From positions 56,361 through 120,360 of the forward strand of contig UCLB01000003.1 in assembly GCA_900473205.1 (NCBI GenBank): DNA of 64,000 nt, read 5' to 3'. A program made the translations under genes and the position numbers. Within the stretch, counting starts at the first letter, position 1, and every line of letters starts with the position of its first letter. Source of the DNA: Hyphomicrobiales bacterium. Its GTDB lineage: Bacteria > Pseudomonadota > Alphaproteobacteria > Rhizobiales > Rhizobiaceae. This document shows, in pieces, positions 43,854 to 52,010 of the stretch. The notes under the pieces were generated by a model. That model had not been told where the DNA came from, searched no databases, and saw nothing but the letters and a program-made list of their open reading frames with translations.

Positions 43854-44807
43854 ATGTCCAATGCAGTTCCGGAAACGGAAAGCAAGAGTGTCAGCACACC
43901 AAAGCAGCCGCTTGATCCCCACCTGAAAGCCCTCGAAAACGAAGCGATCCACATTTTCCGTGAAGTTGCGGCGGAATTCGACAATCCCGTGATGCTCTAT
44001 TCCATCGGCAAGGATTCGTCGGTGCTGCTGCATCTTGCGCGCAAGGCGTTCTTTCCGGGTCGCATTCCCTTCCCGCTGCTGCACGTCAATACGGGCTGGA
44101 AATTCAAGGAAATGATCGAGTTTCGTGACAATATCGTCAAGGAATACGATCTCGACCTGATTTCTCACACCAACCCGCGCGGCGCGAGCGAAAACGTGAC
44201 GCCGTTTACCCATGGCTCTGCGCTCTACACCGACATCATGAAGACGGAAGCGCTGCGTCAGGCGCTGGACGCTGGCAAGTTCGACGCCGCCTTCGGTGGA
44301 GCACGCCGCGATGAGGAGGCCAGCCGCGCCAAGGAACGCATCTATTCCTTCCGCACGCCAGACCATAAATGGGACCCGCGCAACCAGCGCCCGGAACTGT
44401 GGAACATCTATAATGGCATGGTTCGTCAGGGTGAAAGCGTGCGCGCCTTCCCGCTGTCCAACTGGACCGAAGTCGATATCTGGCGTTACATTCAGGCCGA
44501 AAACATTCCACTCGTGCCGCTCTATTACGCTGCAAAGCGCCCTTATGTGGAACGTGACGGCATGATGATCCTGGCAGAAGACGAGCGTCTGGAGCTGCTC
44601 CCCGGCGAAGTAATTCAGCACGGCATGATCCGCTTCCGCACACTCGGCTGCTTCCCGCTGACCGGTGCCATCAACTCCGAGGCAACCACGCTGGACGAGG
44701 TGATCTCCGAGCTTGAAATCGCCACCGTATCGGAGCGACAGGGCCGCGCCATCGACCGCGACCAGTCCGGCTCCATGGAAAAGAAAAAGCGCGAGGGCTA
44801 TTTCTGA
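43854..44807 (+). CDS. cysD: Sulfate adenylyltransferase small subunit CysD
   Basis: A 317-residue ATP sulfurylase subunit making APS from sulfate and ATP. PP-loop-type motif [11 protein letters not shown], and family segments [31 protein letters not shown] (core [15 protein letters not shown]) and [10 protein letters not shown] are present. ATG 43854 has CCGGAG upstream. It overlaps cysN by one base (TGATG), guaranteeing coupled translation of the two subunits. Confidence 0.97.
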   Translation: MSNAVPETESKSVSTPKQPLDPHLKALENEAIHIFREVAAEFDNPVMLYSIGKDSSVLLHLARKAFFPGRIPFPLLHVNTGWKFKEMIEFRDNIVKEYDLDLISHTNPRGASENVTPFTHGSALYTDIMKTEALRQALDAGKFDAAFGGARRDEEASRAKERIYSFRTPDHKWDPRNQRPELWNIYNGMVRQGESVRAFPLSNWTEVDIWRYIQAENIPLVPLYYAAKRPYVERDGMMILAEDERLELLPGEVIQHGMIRFRTLGCFPLTGAINSEATTLDEVISELEIATVSERQGRAIDRDQSGSMEKKKREGYF

Positions 44808-46282
44808 TGACACAGAACGCAAACGCACAATCCGCCACCATTCTGCCCTTCGTCGAGCCAGCAAGGGCCGTGCGTGACACGCGCCCGTTGCGTCTCATCA
44901 CCTGCGGCAGTGTCGATGACGGTAAATCCACGCTGATCGGCCGCCTGCTTTGGGACACCAAGGCGGTGAAGGAAGATCAGGCCGCCACGCTGCACCGCGA
45001 TAGCGGCAAGCAGAACGATCTTGGCCTGCCCGATTTCGCGCTGCTGCTGGACGGTCTTCAGGCCGAGCGCGAACAGGGCATCACCATCGATGTCGCCTAT
45101 CGCTATTTCGCAACCGACAAGCGCGCCTTCATCGTTGCCGACACGCCCGGCCATGAGCAATATACCCGCAACATGGCAACCGGCGCATCGACGGCCGATC
45201 TGGCCGTATTGCTGGTGGATGCCCGCACCGGCATTCTGGAACAGACCCGCCGCCATGCGACGATTGCCGCCCTGATGGGCATTCGCCAGTTCGTGTTGGC
45301 CGTCAACAAGATCGACCTCACCAATTACGACAAGGCCGGTTTCGAGTTGATTGCCCACGACTTCCGCGAATTTGCGCTATCGCTCGGCATCAAGCAGATC
45401 ACCTCGATTCCCATGTCGGCGCTGAAAGGCGAGAACGTTGTTCTCTCCGGCAAGCCATCCATGCCGTGGTATGATGGCCCGACGCTGGCAGAAACGCTGG
45501 AACTGGCGACGGTTCGCACCACGCAGACCGGTGGTTTCCGCCTGCCTGTACAGCGCGTGTCCCGCCCGGGCGAAAGTTTCCGTGGCTATCAGGGCACGGT
45601 GGCTGGTGGCTCCGTCAAGCCGGGCGATAGCGTCGTCATCCTGCCATCTGGCATGGTGGCCAACGTCAAGCAGATCGTCACCTTCGATCTGGTGCGCAAT
45701 GCTGCCGTTTCGGGCGATGCGATCACCCTCGTTCTCGACCGTCAGGTCGATGTGTCGCGTGGCGATGTGATCGTCTCCATCGAAGCCCAGCCGCAAACCG
45801 GTCATGCCTTCGACGCGCAGATCGTGGCGCTTCAGCCGGGTGGTATCGAACCCTCAAAACGCTACTGGCTGAAAAGCGGCAGCCGCCGCCAGCGTGTGAC
45901 GGTGCAGCCAACAACGCAGCTGGACCTGAAAAACGGCCAATGGTTGCCGCATGCCGACACGCTGCCGATGAACGCCATCGGCAAGGTGCGCCTGTCCTTC
46001 GACGAAACGGCCATCTTCGACCCCTACGACCAGAACCGCTCGACCGGCTCCTTCATCCTGATCGACCCTGACACCAACAACACGGTGGCCGGCGGCATGA
46101 TCCTCGGCAAGCGCAGCGACACCGGCAAGATTGCCCAAGGCGAACGCGTCCTGATCTCCCTACCCGCCGATCTCGCCGAAGCTCTTCTGGCCAGCGAACA
46201 GCTCTCCAGCCGCAGAGACGAAATCGAGGTACGCCGGACGAGTGCGGCGACGGCTTCCCGTCTTTTTGACGAGCTGGATTGA
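44807..46282 (+). CDS. cysN: Sulfate adenylyltransferase GTPase subunit CysN
   Basis: A 491-residue GTPase subunit of ATP sulfurylase. EF-Tu-like motifs: GSVDDGKST (34-42), GITIDVAYRYF, DTPGHEQYTRN and NKIDL. C-terminal beta-barrels follow. It ends after the barrel domains; the APS kinase (CysC) domain that is fused in NodQ/CysNC proteins is absent, which fits direct APS reduction by the adjacent CysH. Last gene before a strong terminator. Confidence 0.97.
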   Translation: MTQNANAQSATILPFVEPARAVRDTRPLRLITCGSVDDGKSTLIGRLLWDTKAVKEDQAATLHRDSGKQNDLGLPDFALLLDGLQAEREQGITIDVAYRYFATDKRAFIVADTPGHEQYTRNMATGASTADLAVLLVDARTGILEQTRRHATIAALMGIRQFVLAVNKIDLTNYDKAGFELIAHDFREFALSLGIKQITSIPMSALKGENVVLSGKPSMPWYDGPTLAETLELATVRTTQTGGFRLPVQRVSRPGESFRGYQGTVAGGSVKPGDSVVILPSGMVANVKQIVTFDLVRNAAVSGDAITLVLDRQVDVSRGDVIVSIEAQPQTGHAFDAQIVALQPGGIEPSKRYWLKSGSRRQRVTVQPTTQLDLKNGQWLPHADTLPMNAIGKVRLSFDETAIFDPYDQNRSTGSFILIDPDTNNTVAGGMILGKRSDTGKIAQGERVLISLPADLAEALLASEQLSSRRDEIEVRRTSAATASRLFDELD

Positions 46283-46288
46283 TATCTC

Positions 46289-46324
46289 GAAAGCGCTGGA
46301 GCCACCTCCAGCGCTTTCTCTTTT
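46289..46324 (+). terminator. Terminator of cysHDN operon
   Basis: Perfect 13-bp stem (GAAAGCGCTGGAG / CTCCAGCGCTTTC), 4-base loop, then TCTTTT, starting 7 bases after the cysN stop. Confidence 0.92.
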
Positions 46325-46429
46325 CCAGTCTTAAAGATATGTAAATGCGACACTCCGCCTGCAAACCAAGGGTCAGTTCGGCGCAAGCAAACGCTGAAAT
46401 ACTTGGGTAAACAGGGTGAGAGTTTTAAT

Positions 46430-47977
46430 ATGGATATGGCTGCCAACACCGCATCGTCTGCGTCCGTCAGTGACAAGCTTGACCAAGTCATCGCAGATAT
46501 TTCTGCCTTGGCACAAAGACAGCAGATCCAGGATGAGATCATGCTGGAGCTCGTCAACTTTCTGGCGAAATTCCGAGAAGATGCCATTGGCGTTCAGCAC
46601 GCACACGCTCAAAAGCTCCATGAGGCCGTGCAGGTCACATCGAGCAATATACGAGAGCTCTCCCAATCAAACGCATCCTTTGCAAACAACCTCGTTGAAA
46701 GCTTCAAAGGCCTCGCGGTTAAAAGCGAGCATATTGCAAGCAACTTCGGCCAGTTGCGTCAGGTCATGCATGCGGGTATTCGCAAGATGCCTCCGGCCTC
46801 CGGCAAAATCCGTTGCGTATTCCTGGTTCACATGATCGAGGCCTGGGACGCGCAGATCGATATTTTCCATGCCATGAAAAATGATGGGCGCTTCGATCCT
46901 CTCGTGGTCAGCATTGACCGGGTGTTCCCGGGCGACAATGCCTGCGGCGGTGAAAGCTCGGTGAGTGAAGCCTTGACGGAACTTGGAATTGCCCATCTTC
47001 GGCTGGGTATGCCCAACTCATTTGAGGGGCTCGATATCCTTCGCGCACTGGCTCCCGACGTTATTTTCCGTCAGTCGCAATGGGATAGGGATTACCCGGC
47101 TGCGTTCCGCACTGAGGAATTGGGCTTCGCGCGGCTTTGCGCCATCACCTACGGAACTTCTCTCGTCTCAAAATTCAGCCATTCCGAGCGTGACGTGGCC
47201 GAAATATCGCCTATGGCATTCGATCAGCCGTATCACCGGTCGGCGTGGCGTGTGTTTTGCGAAACAGAGCAGACACAGTCCTATTTTCGCAGTTTCCAGC
47301 ATTCTGACCCGAGCAAATTTGTGCTTTCAGGTTACCCGAAACATGAGAGACTGGTGAGCTTTATCGGAAAGGGATCCTGGCCCATCGTCAGCGGTGAGGA
47401 AAAGGCGTTCCGCGTCATCTGGGCGCCGCATCACTCTGTCGGCAACGACTGGCTTGCGTTCGGCGTATTCCACCGCATCTACAGAGACATGCTGGCCTGG
47501 GCGCAGCGCTCGCCGAATATCGAGTTTGCACTGAAACCTCACCCTGCCCTGTTTGCACTGGTCGTGAAAATGGGCTTGATGACACAAGCGGATGTTGATG
47601 GTTTCAAAGCGCGCTGGAACAGCCTGCCCAATTGCTCGATCATCGAAGGTCAATATGGCGACCTCTTCGCTGCCTCTGACCTGATGCTGACGGACGGTGT
47701 CTCGTTTTTGACGGAATACCAGCTGTTCAATAAGCCTTTGGTCTTCATCGATTCACAACGGCGCGTTCCATTCAATGCTCTGGGTGAACTGGCCCACGCC
47801 TGCGCTGAAACCGTGACGACCATGGAAGAAATAGAAAACGCGGTTCTCGCCTATGCCGGTGGCAAGCCATGGGGCAATGTGGAGGCGCGCGAACGCCTGC
47901 TTGAGAAATTGCTGCCGAATGAGCGTCCATCGACGGAAATCGTTCTCGATTCCATTGCCAGCGGCATCGGCGTTTAA
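46430..47977 (+). CDS. TagB/SpsB-like CDP-glycerol glycerophosphotransferase, coiled-coil N-terminus
   Basis: A 515-residue protein. Residues 1-110 are polar, heptad-like and lack glycines (DKLDQVIADISALAQRQQIQ), a probable coiled coil. Residues 120-500 resemble the GT-B CDP-glycerol glycerophosphotransferase/SpsB group: FRVIWAPHHS, FALKPHPALF and DLMLTDGVSFLTEYQLFNKPLVF, the last corresponding to the TagF/TagB motif D-x-L(I)TD-(Y/x)-S-x4-(E/D)-x4-KP. The usual YSS is GVS here, so identity is moderate. It heads a run with asnB-like and tagD-like genes, which supports a nucleotide-activated-polyol role. ATG 46430 has GGGTGAG upstream. No signal or TM segment. Confidence 0.65.
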   Translation: MDMAANTASSASVSDKLDQVIADISALAQRQQIQDEIMLELVNFLAKFREDAIGVQHAHAQKLHEAVQVTSSNIRELSQSNASFANNLVESFKGLAVKSEHIASNFGQLRQVMHAGIRKMPPASGKIRCVFLVHMIEAWDAQIDIFHAMKNDGRFDPLVVSIDRVFPGDNACGGESSVSEALTELGIAHLRLGMPNSFEGLDILRALAPDVIFRQSQWDRDYPAAFRTEELGFARLCAITYGTSLVSKFSHSERDVAEISPMAFDQPYHRSAWRVFCETEQTQSYFRSFQHSDPSKFVLSGYPKHERLVSFIGKGSWPIVSGEEKAFRVIWAPHHSVGNDWLAFGVFHRIYRDMLAWAQRSPNIEFALKPHPALFALVVKMGLMTQADVDGFKARWNSLPNCSIIEGQYGDLFAASDLMLTDGVSFLTEYQLFNKPLVFIDSQRRVPFNALGELAHACAETVTTMEEIENAVLAYAGGKPWGNVEARERLLEKLLPNERPSTEIVLDSIASGIGV

Positions 47978-48098
47978 CAGCGCCGCCGCTTCTCATTATG
48001 GCCGTTCCTCTCATAGTCTTGTGAGCAGCACTTCGGGCTGAGACAAATCCAAGCTATGAGGGGCGCGCGTTCTTTTTTTCCGATTCTGAGGATTTCAA

Positions 48099-49661
48099 AT
48101 GTGCGGAATATTATTCTCCAATTTTCCCGAGATCGATCGATCGGCACTTGAACGCGCACTCGACCTGATGCATCACCGCGGTCCGGATGCTGGATCGATT
48201 GTCTGCCTCGACCACGTCAAGTTAGGACACAGGCGCCTGAAAATCGTCGATCTCGATGCGCGCGCCAACCAGCCGTTCGTGTCGTCCAACGGGCGCTACC
48301 GGATCATATTCAACGGCGAAATCTACAATTTCCAAGAGCTGGCTGCCCGACACAACATCGACTGCAAAACCTCGTGCGACACCGAGGTTCTCATTGAGCT
48401 CTACGTCAAACTCGGGCCTGACGCGCTCAAGGAATTCTACGGCATGTTCAGCTTTGTCATCCATGACATGCTGACGGGCGACATTTTCGCAGCCAGAGAC
48501 CGCCTGGGCGTGAAGCCGCTATATGTCCATGAGAATGGCTCATTCGTCTCGTTCTCTTCCGAGATCAAGCCGCTGAAGCAGCTTCACGATCTGACGGCAA
48601 TCGACCCATTTGCCCTGCGGCAATACGTAAAAGCCCGAAGCTTTTTTAACGGTCGCACGATGTACAAGGACATATCGCTGTTTCCCGCCGGCCATTATTA
48701 TTTCAATGGCAAGCTCACGCGCTACTGGGACCTCCCGGAACGCGATGTCTACGATAAGTCAGTCTCTGACGAAGAGATCATGGACACTTTGAAAAGTGCG
48801 GTCGATCTCCGTTGCATCGCCGATGTCCCTGTGGGCAGCTACCTGAGTGGAGGCGTGGACAGCACGCTGATCGCCGCTCTCAGCTCACGCCCGCATACAT
48901 GGACCGTTGGATTTGAGGATAATAACGAGTTCGACTGGGCCGAACTCGCGGCTGAAAAATTCTCCTTCAACCATCACGCCATCACCATCGCAGATCAGGA
49001 GTTCCGGGACATCGCAAAGATGCTCATCCTTCACAGAGGTGAACCGCTGTCGGTGCCAAATGAAGTCCTGATTTACAAAATGACGAAAGTCGCAAAGGAA
49101 TTCAACACCGTCATCCTGAGCGGAGAAGGCGCGGATGAGTTGTTTTTCGGCTATGATCGCATCTTCCGTTGGGCGGCAGAAAATCCGTGGGATATCGAAA
49201 AATTCGATCAGCTTTACAGCTACGGCAAACATGCCGATCGTGAAATCCTGGAGGATATCCTCTCGCCCGTCATGCATCGCAAGACCGCGCTGGACCGAAC
49301 AGCCGCTTTTTTCCAGATTCACCATCTGCACGGGCTGCTGCGCAGACTGGATAACAGCACGATGATGTGTTCGGTGGAGGCGCGCACGCCCTTCGTGGAT
49401 CATCGGCTTGTCGAACTGATGTACGGCACCCCGGCGTCTTACAGACTGGAAAATGGCGTAGCGAAAGCTCCGCTGAAAAGACTGTGCCGGAACATATTGC
49501 CGGACGCCATCATCGACCGTCCCAAAGTTGGCTTTCCCGTGCCGACGGATCGTCTCTTTGCGGGCGAAGGGTCTGGAATGGACAAGTGGCTTCGCTTCAA
49601 CCTTGAGACATTGCTGGACGCGCCTTGGGCGGATATCTCAGACCTCATATATCAACACTGA
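48099..49661 (+). CDS. Asparagine synthase-like amidotransferase (AsnB)
   Basis: A 520-residue glutamine-dependent amidotransferase. The class II glutaminase nucleophile Cys2 is exposed after Met removal (MCGILF), with RGPDAG, FNGEIYNF and SCDTEVLIELY (ammonia-releasing domain). The synthetase PP-loop SGGVDST is at 250-256, with SGEGADELFFGYDR and RTPFVDHRLVEL later. In glycan loci such proteins amidate uronic acids; here, between TagB-like and TagD-like genes, that role is more likely than bulk asparagine supply, but this is inference. Confidence 0.88.
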   Translation: MCGILFSNFPEIDRSALERALDLMHHRGPDAGSIVCLDHVKLGHRRLKIVDLDARANQPFVSSNGRYRIIFNGEIYNFQELAARHNIDCKTSCDTEVLIELYVKLGPDALKEFYGMFSFVIHDMLTGDIFAARDRLGVKPLYVHENGSFVSFSSEIKPLKQLHDLTAIDPFALRQYVKARSFFNGRTMYKDISLFPAGHYYFNGKLTRYWDLPERDVYDKSVSDEEIMDTLKSAVDLRCIADVPVGSYLSGGVDSTLIAALSSRPHTWTVGFEDNNEFDWAELAAEKFSFNHHAITIADQEFRDIAKMLILHRGEPLSVPNEVLIYKMTKVAKEFNTVILSGEGADELFFGYDRIFRWAAENPWDIEKFDQLYSYGKHADREILEDILSPVMHRKTALDRTAAFFQIHHLHGLLRRLDNSTMMCSVEARTPFVDHRLVELMYGTPASYRLENGVAKAPLKRLCRNILPDAIIDRPKVGFPVPTDRLFAGEGSGMDKWLRFNLETLLDAPWADISDLIYQH

Positions 49662-49681
49662 TTTGACTGGAGCTTTAGCAG

Positions 49682-50107
49682 ATGATCCTTGGTTACACGG
49701 CGGGTGTCTTCGACCTGTTTCATGTCGGGCACATGAGAATGCTCAGCAACGCAAAGGCTCTCTGCGACAAGCTCGTTGTCGGTGTCAGCACCGATGAACT
49801 TGTCGGCGAATACAAGGGTAAGCGCACCGTCATCTCATTCGATGAGCGGTTGGAGATCGTCAAAGGCATCAAATATGTCGACGTTGCCGTACCGCAATTT
49901 TCCCGTGACAAGTTCGACGCTTGGAAACGATACGGTTTCAACGTCATGTTCGTGGGTGATGACTGGTACAACACGCCGAAGTGGAAAGAATTCGAGGATC
50001 AGTTCAAGGAAGTCGGCGTCAGGATCATTTATTTCCCTTACACCAAGTCCACCTCGTCCACGCTCATCAACGAAACGCTTCAAAAGCTGCGCGCGCCTTC
50101 GGAGTAA
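49682..50107 (+). CDS. Glycerol-3-phosphate cytidylyltransferase-like (TagD)
   Basis: A 141-residue nucleotidyltransferase. HVGH (14-17) in GVFDLFHVGHMRML is the nucleotide-binding signature; FDERLEIVKGIKYVD and the C-terminal TKSTSST (121-127), equivalent to TagD's RTEGISTT, are also present. Length equals TagD (about 130). The expected reaction is CTP plus glycerol-3-phosphate to CDP-glycerol, the donor used by TagB/F-type transferases, and such a gene lies two upstream. An ethanolamine- or other polyol-phosphate substrate cannot be excluded. Confidence 0.82.
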   Translation: MILGYTAGVFDLFHVGHMRMLSNAKALCDKLVVGVSTDELVGEYKGKRTVISFDERLEIVKGIKYVDVAVPQFSRDKFDAWKRYGFNVMFVGDDWYNTPKWKEFEDQFKEVGVRIIYFPYTKSTSSTLINETLQKLRAPSE

Positions 50108-50132
50108 TTATCTCGATTTGGGAATTGCTGAT

Positions 50133-50167
50133 GGCGGCTTAGAGAGCTCAGGAGAGCCTAAGCCGCC
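50133..50167. other. Hairpin after tagD-like gene
   Basis: GGCGGCTTA / TAAGCCGCC, 9-bp arms with a 17-base loop, no T-run. It precedes a second, longer inverted repeat. Confidence 0.55.
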
Positions 50168-50187
50168 AATATTCTAACAGAAATTTG

Positions 50188-50241
50188 GACGTGACTTACA
50201 TGCCGGTAGAAAGCCCCGGCACGTAAGTCACGTCTTCGTTT
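50188..50241. terminator. Bidirectional terminator, 19-bp imperfect stem
   Basis: Arms 50188-50206 and 50216-50234 pair over 19 bases with a single mismatch (GACGTGACTTAC / GTAAGTCACGTC). A T-run follows on the plus strand. It separates the tagD-like gene from the convergent glycosyltransferase. Confidence 0.85.
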
Positions 50242-51444
50242 TTAGATGAACTGCCCGATATAGGCCTGAAGATCAAAAGCCGCGTCGGTTCGGGCCATGG
50301 GCTCTCCGAATTTCGGATCGAAACGAAGCCATGCGCGAGGGCCCTCATCGGACGTTGGTGTTATGCGCGTCAGTCGCTGTTGTATGGCAGCGGGCAGGAG
50401 AGTGACGATCTCGTCCCCGACAGCCGGATCGACGATGATCGGAAGATCACTGAACGCTGCCGCCTCTTTGCCGGCAACGACGAGCCCGGCCAGCTTCTGG
50501 ATCGTATCGATCGAGGTGCCCGTCATTGGAACGTTCTGATAAGCAGCCATGCGATTATACAGAATATAGGCTTCCGGCCAGTTGCGGGATTCAATGTGCA
50601 AGCGCAAGGCAACACCCTGCCGCTGCATCATGAAGCCAACGAGGCGCTGGAAGAAGTCGCTGCGCTCGTGGGTCGAAGGCGTTTTATTCTTCCACATCTG
50701 CGCCGCCAGAAACTCGATGCCGCCGCGATAGGTGTCCCACTGGAACATGCACTCATTGTTGCCCTGCTGCATTCTCGGATCGTCGGAGACTGCCGTCACG
50801 CGCGCAAAAGGCTCCGACATGAACAGGACATCGGCATGTTCAAGCGCACGGGCGGTGTAGAGGTAAGCCCAGAAGATGAAGGGCGTCGCGCTCGAAATCG
50901 ACCGAGCGAGGACGTCGCGACGAACGATCAGGAATTCAGGAAAGACGTGGTGATTGAAGATGAAGTTGAGGAAGGAGGAGAAATCACCCTTGGAGTGACG
51001 GGTCGGGCCGGGAATACGGTAGAACGGCGAGATATCGCGCTGACCGTCGCGTGCATCAACCAGCATCCACGGCGCTTGCACCATTCCGATGCCAGAGTCC
51101 GCCTGCATGATCTCGACATATTCCTTGACCTTCTCTGGAATGAGCAAGTCGTCATCGCCGAGGAAGACCGCGTAACGCCCGCGCGCACGGCGCATAGCGA
51201 AAGCATAATTGCTGACAAAGCCGGAATTCTTGGTGCGCCGGTAGGCACTGACTTCGGGAACCTGCGAGAGCGTTTGAATATAGTCCGCGGTGCCGTCGGT
51301 CGAGCAATCATCGACGATGACGATCTCAAACGACATGCCCAGCCGCCGAAACCATTCCAGATGGAAATTGACGTTCCTCTCCAGCAGGAACTGCCTGTTA
51401 TATGTAGGAACGCAAATGGAGAGAAGGATTTCTGAACTGGACAT
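50242..51444 (-). CDS. Family 2 glycosyltransferase with C-terminal extension
   Basis: A 400-residue cytoplasmic GT-A enzyme. The nucleotide-sugar region is ILLSICVPTYNRQFLLERN, VDDCSTDGTADY and LGDDDLLIP (the metal DxD). The GT2 domain spans about 1-230; the remaining about 170 residues are helical and not recognised. The start is uncertain (ATG 51444, 51477 or 51519); 51444 puts the first strand right at the N-terminus as usual. It faces the tagB-like/asnB/tagD-like genes and probably belongs to the same surface-glycan locus. Confidence 0.83.
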   Translation of the reverse strand: MSSSEILLSICVPTYNRQFLLERNVNFHLEWFRRLGMSFEIVIVDDCSTDGTADYIQTLSQVPEVSAYRRTKNSGFVSNYAFAMRRARGRYAVFLGDDDLLIPEKVKEYVEIMQADSGIGMVQAPWMLVDARDGQRDISPFYRIPGPTRHSKGDFSSFLNFIFNHHVFPEFLIVRRDVLARSISSATPFIFWAYLYTARALEHADVLFMSEPFARVTAVSDDPRMQQGNNECMFQWDTYRGGIEFLAAQMWKNKTPSTHERSDFFQRLVGFMMQRQGVALRLHIESRNWPEAYILYNRMAAYQNVPMTGTSIDTIQKLAGLVVAGKEAAAFSDLPIIVDPAVGDEIVTLLPAAIQQRLTRITPTSDEGPRAWLRFDPKFGEPMARTDAAFDLQAYIGQFI

Positions 51445-51709
51445 CGCGACGACCGCCTGTGAGTAACGACTGGGCATCGCCCTCAGGGGAGAATTCGCTC
51501 TGACATCGACAGTAGGCATCGTCGCCGACAGGAAATTCTCGAGCCCGAGGACAGATGCGGGATGAGTCTCTTGCTTGCTGCGCCAGCCCTGCCCTCATCA
51601 TGAAGAACAATTCCGACTGATTATAAGCAAAGGACTACAAGGCCCGGCTTTCGCGAAGCTTATGCCAAATCTGCAGGGGACTTCGCGCGCGCCCACTCCA
51701 GACAAACGA

Positions 51710-51737
51710 AAAACGCCGGTCGAAACCGGCGCTTTTT
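51710..51737. terminator. Bidirectional terminator
   Basis: CGCCGGT-CGAA-ACCGGCG with A/T runs on both sides (CGAAAAA ... CTTTTTG). It lies 29 bases downstream of the small membrane protein stop on the minus strand. Confidence 0.85.
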
Positions 51738-51765
51738 GATGGATATCTTTAGTGTCTACTGGGGA

Positions 51766-51846
51766 TTAAAAGAAGAACATCCATATCAGAAGAACGATAA
51801 ACAAGGGCACGCCCATTGCCCACAAAACCATAGCTTTCAGCATCAT
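51766..51846 (-). CDS. 26-residue single-span membrane peptide
   Basis: Reads MMLKAMVLWAMG then VPLFIVLLIWMFFF, almost entirely hydrophobic with one lysine near the N-terminus. AAAGGAGAG precedes the two ATGs (51846, 51843), and a terminator follows the stop. Flanks on both sides contain no other gene for about 500 bases. Too short for routine gene callers. It is not recognised; its form resembles small inner-membrane modulators of transporters or sensors. Confidence 0.6.
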   Translation of the reverse strand: MMLKAMVLWAMGVPLFIVLLIWMFFF

Positions 51847-52010
51847 ATCTCTCCTTTTGACTTGCTGACCTAACGCGTCGTCGAAGTCAAAAGTTCCTTG
51901 TGAAAAGCGACCCTGCGTTTCGCCATCGAGCTCGTTTGCTACTTTCCGATGAGGAATTATGGGTGTTTTGAAGGGCTTTGCGCTAACTCAGTGCTCGAAA
52001 ATGTCTCGCT
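51847..52010. other. Intergenic, presumed promoter of small membrane gene
   Basis: Between the 26-residue gene and the LacI gene end. No repeat or further gene seen. The stretch 51445-51709 on the other side of the small gene is also empty apart from the possible longer glycosyltransferase N-terminus. Confidence 0.4.
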
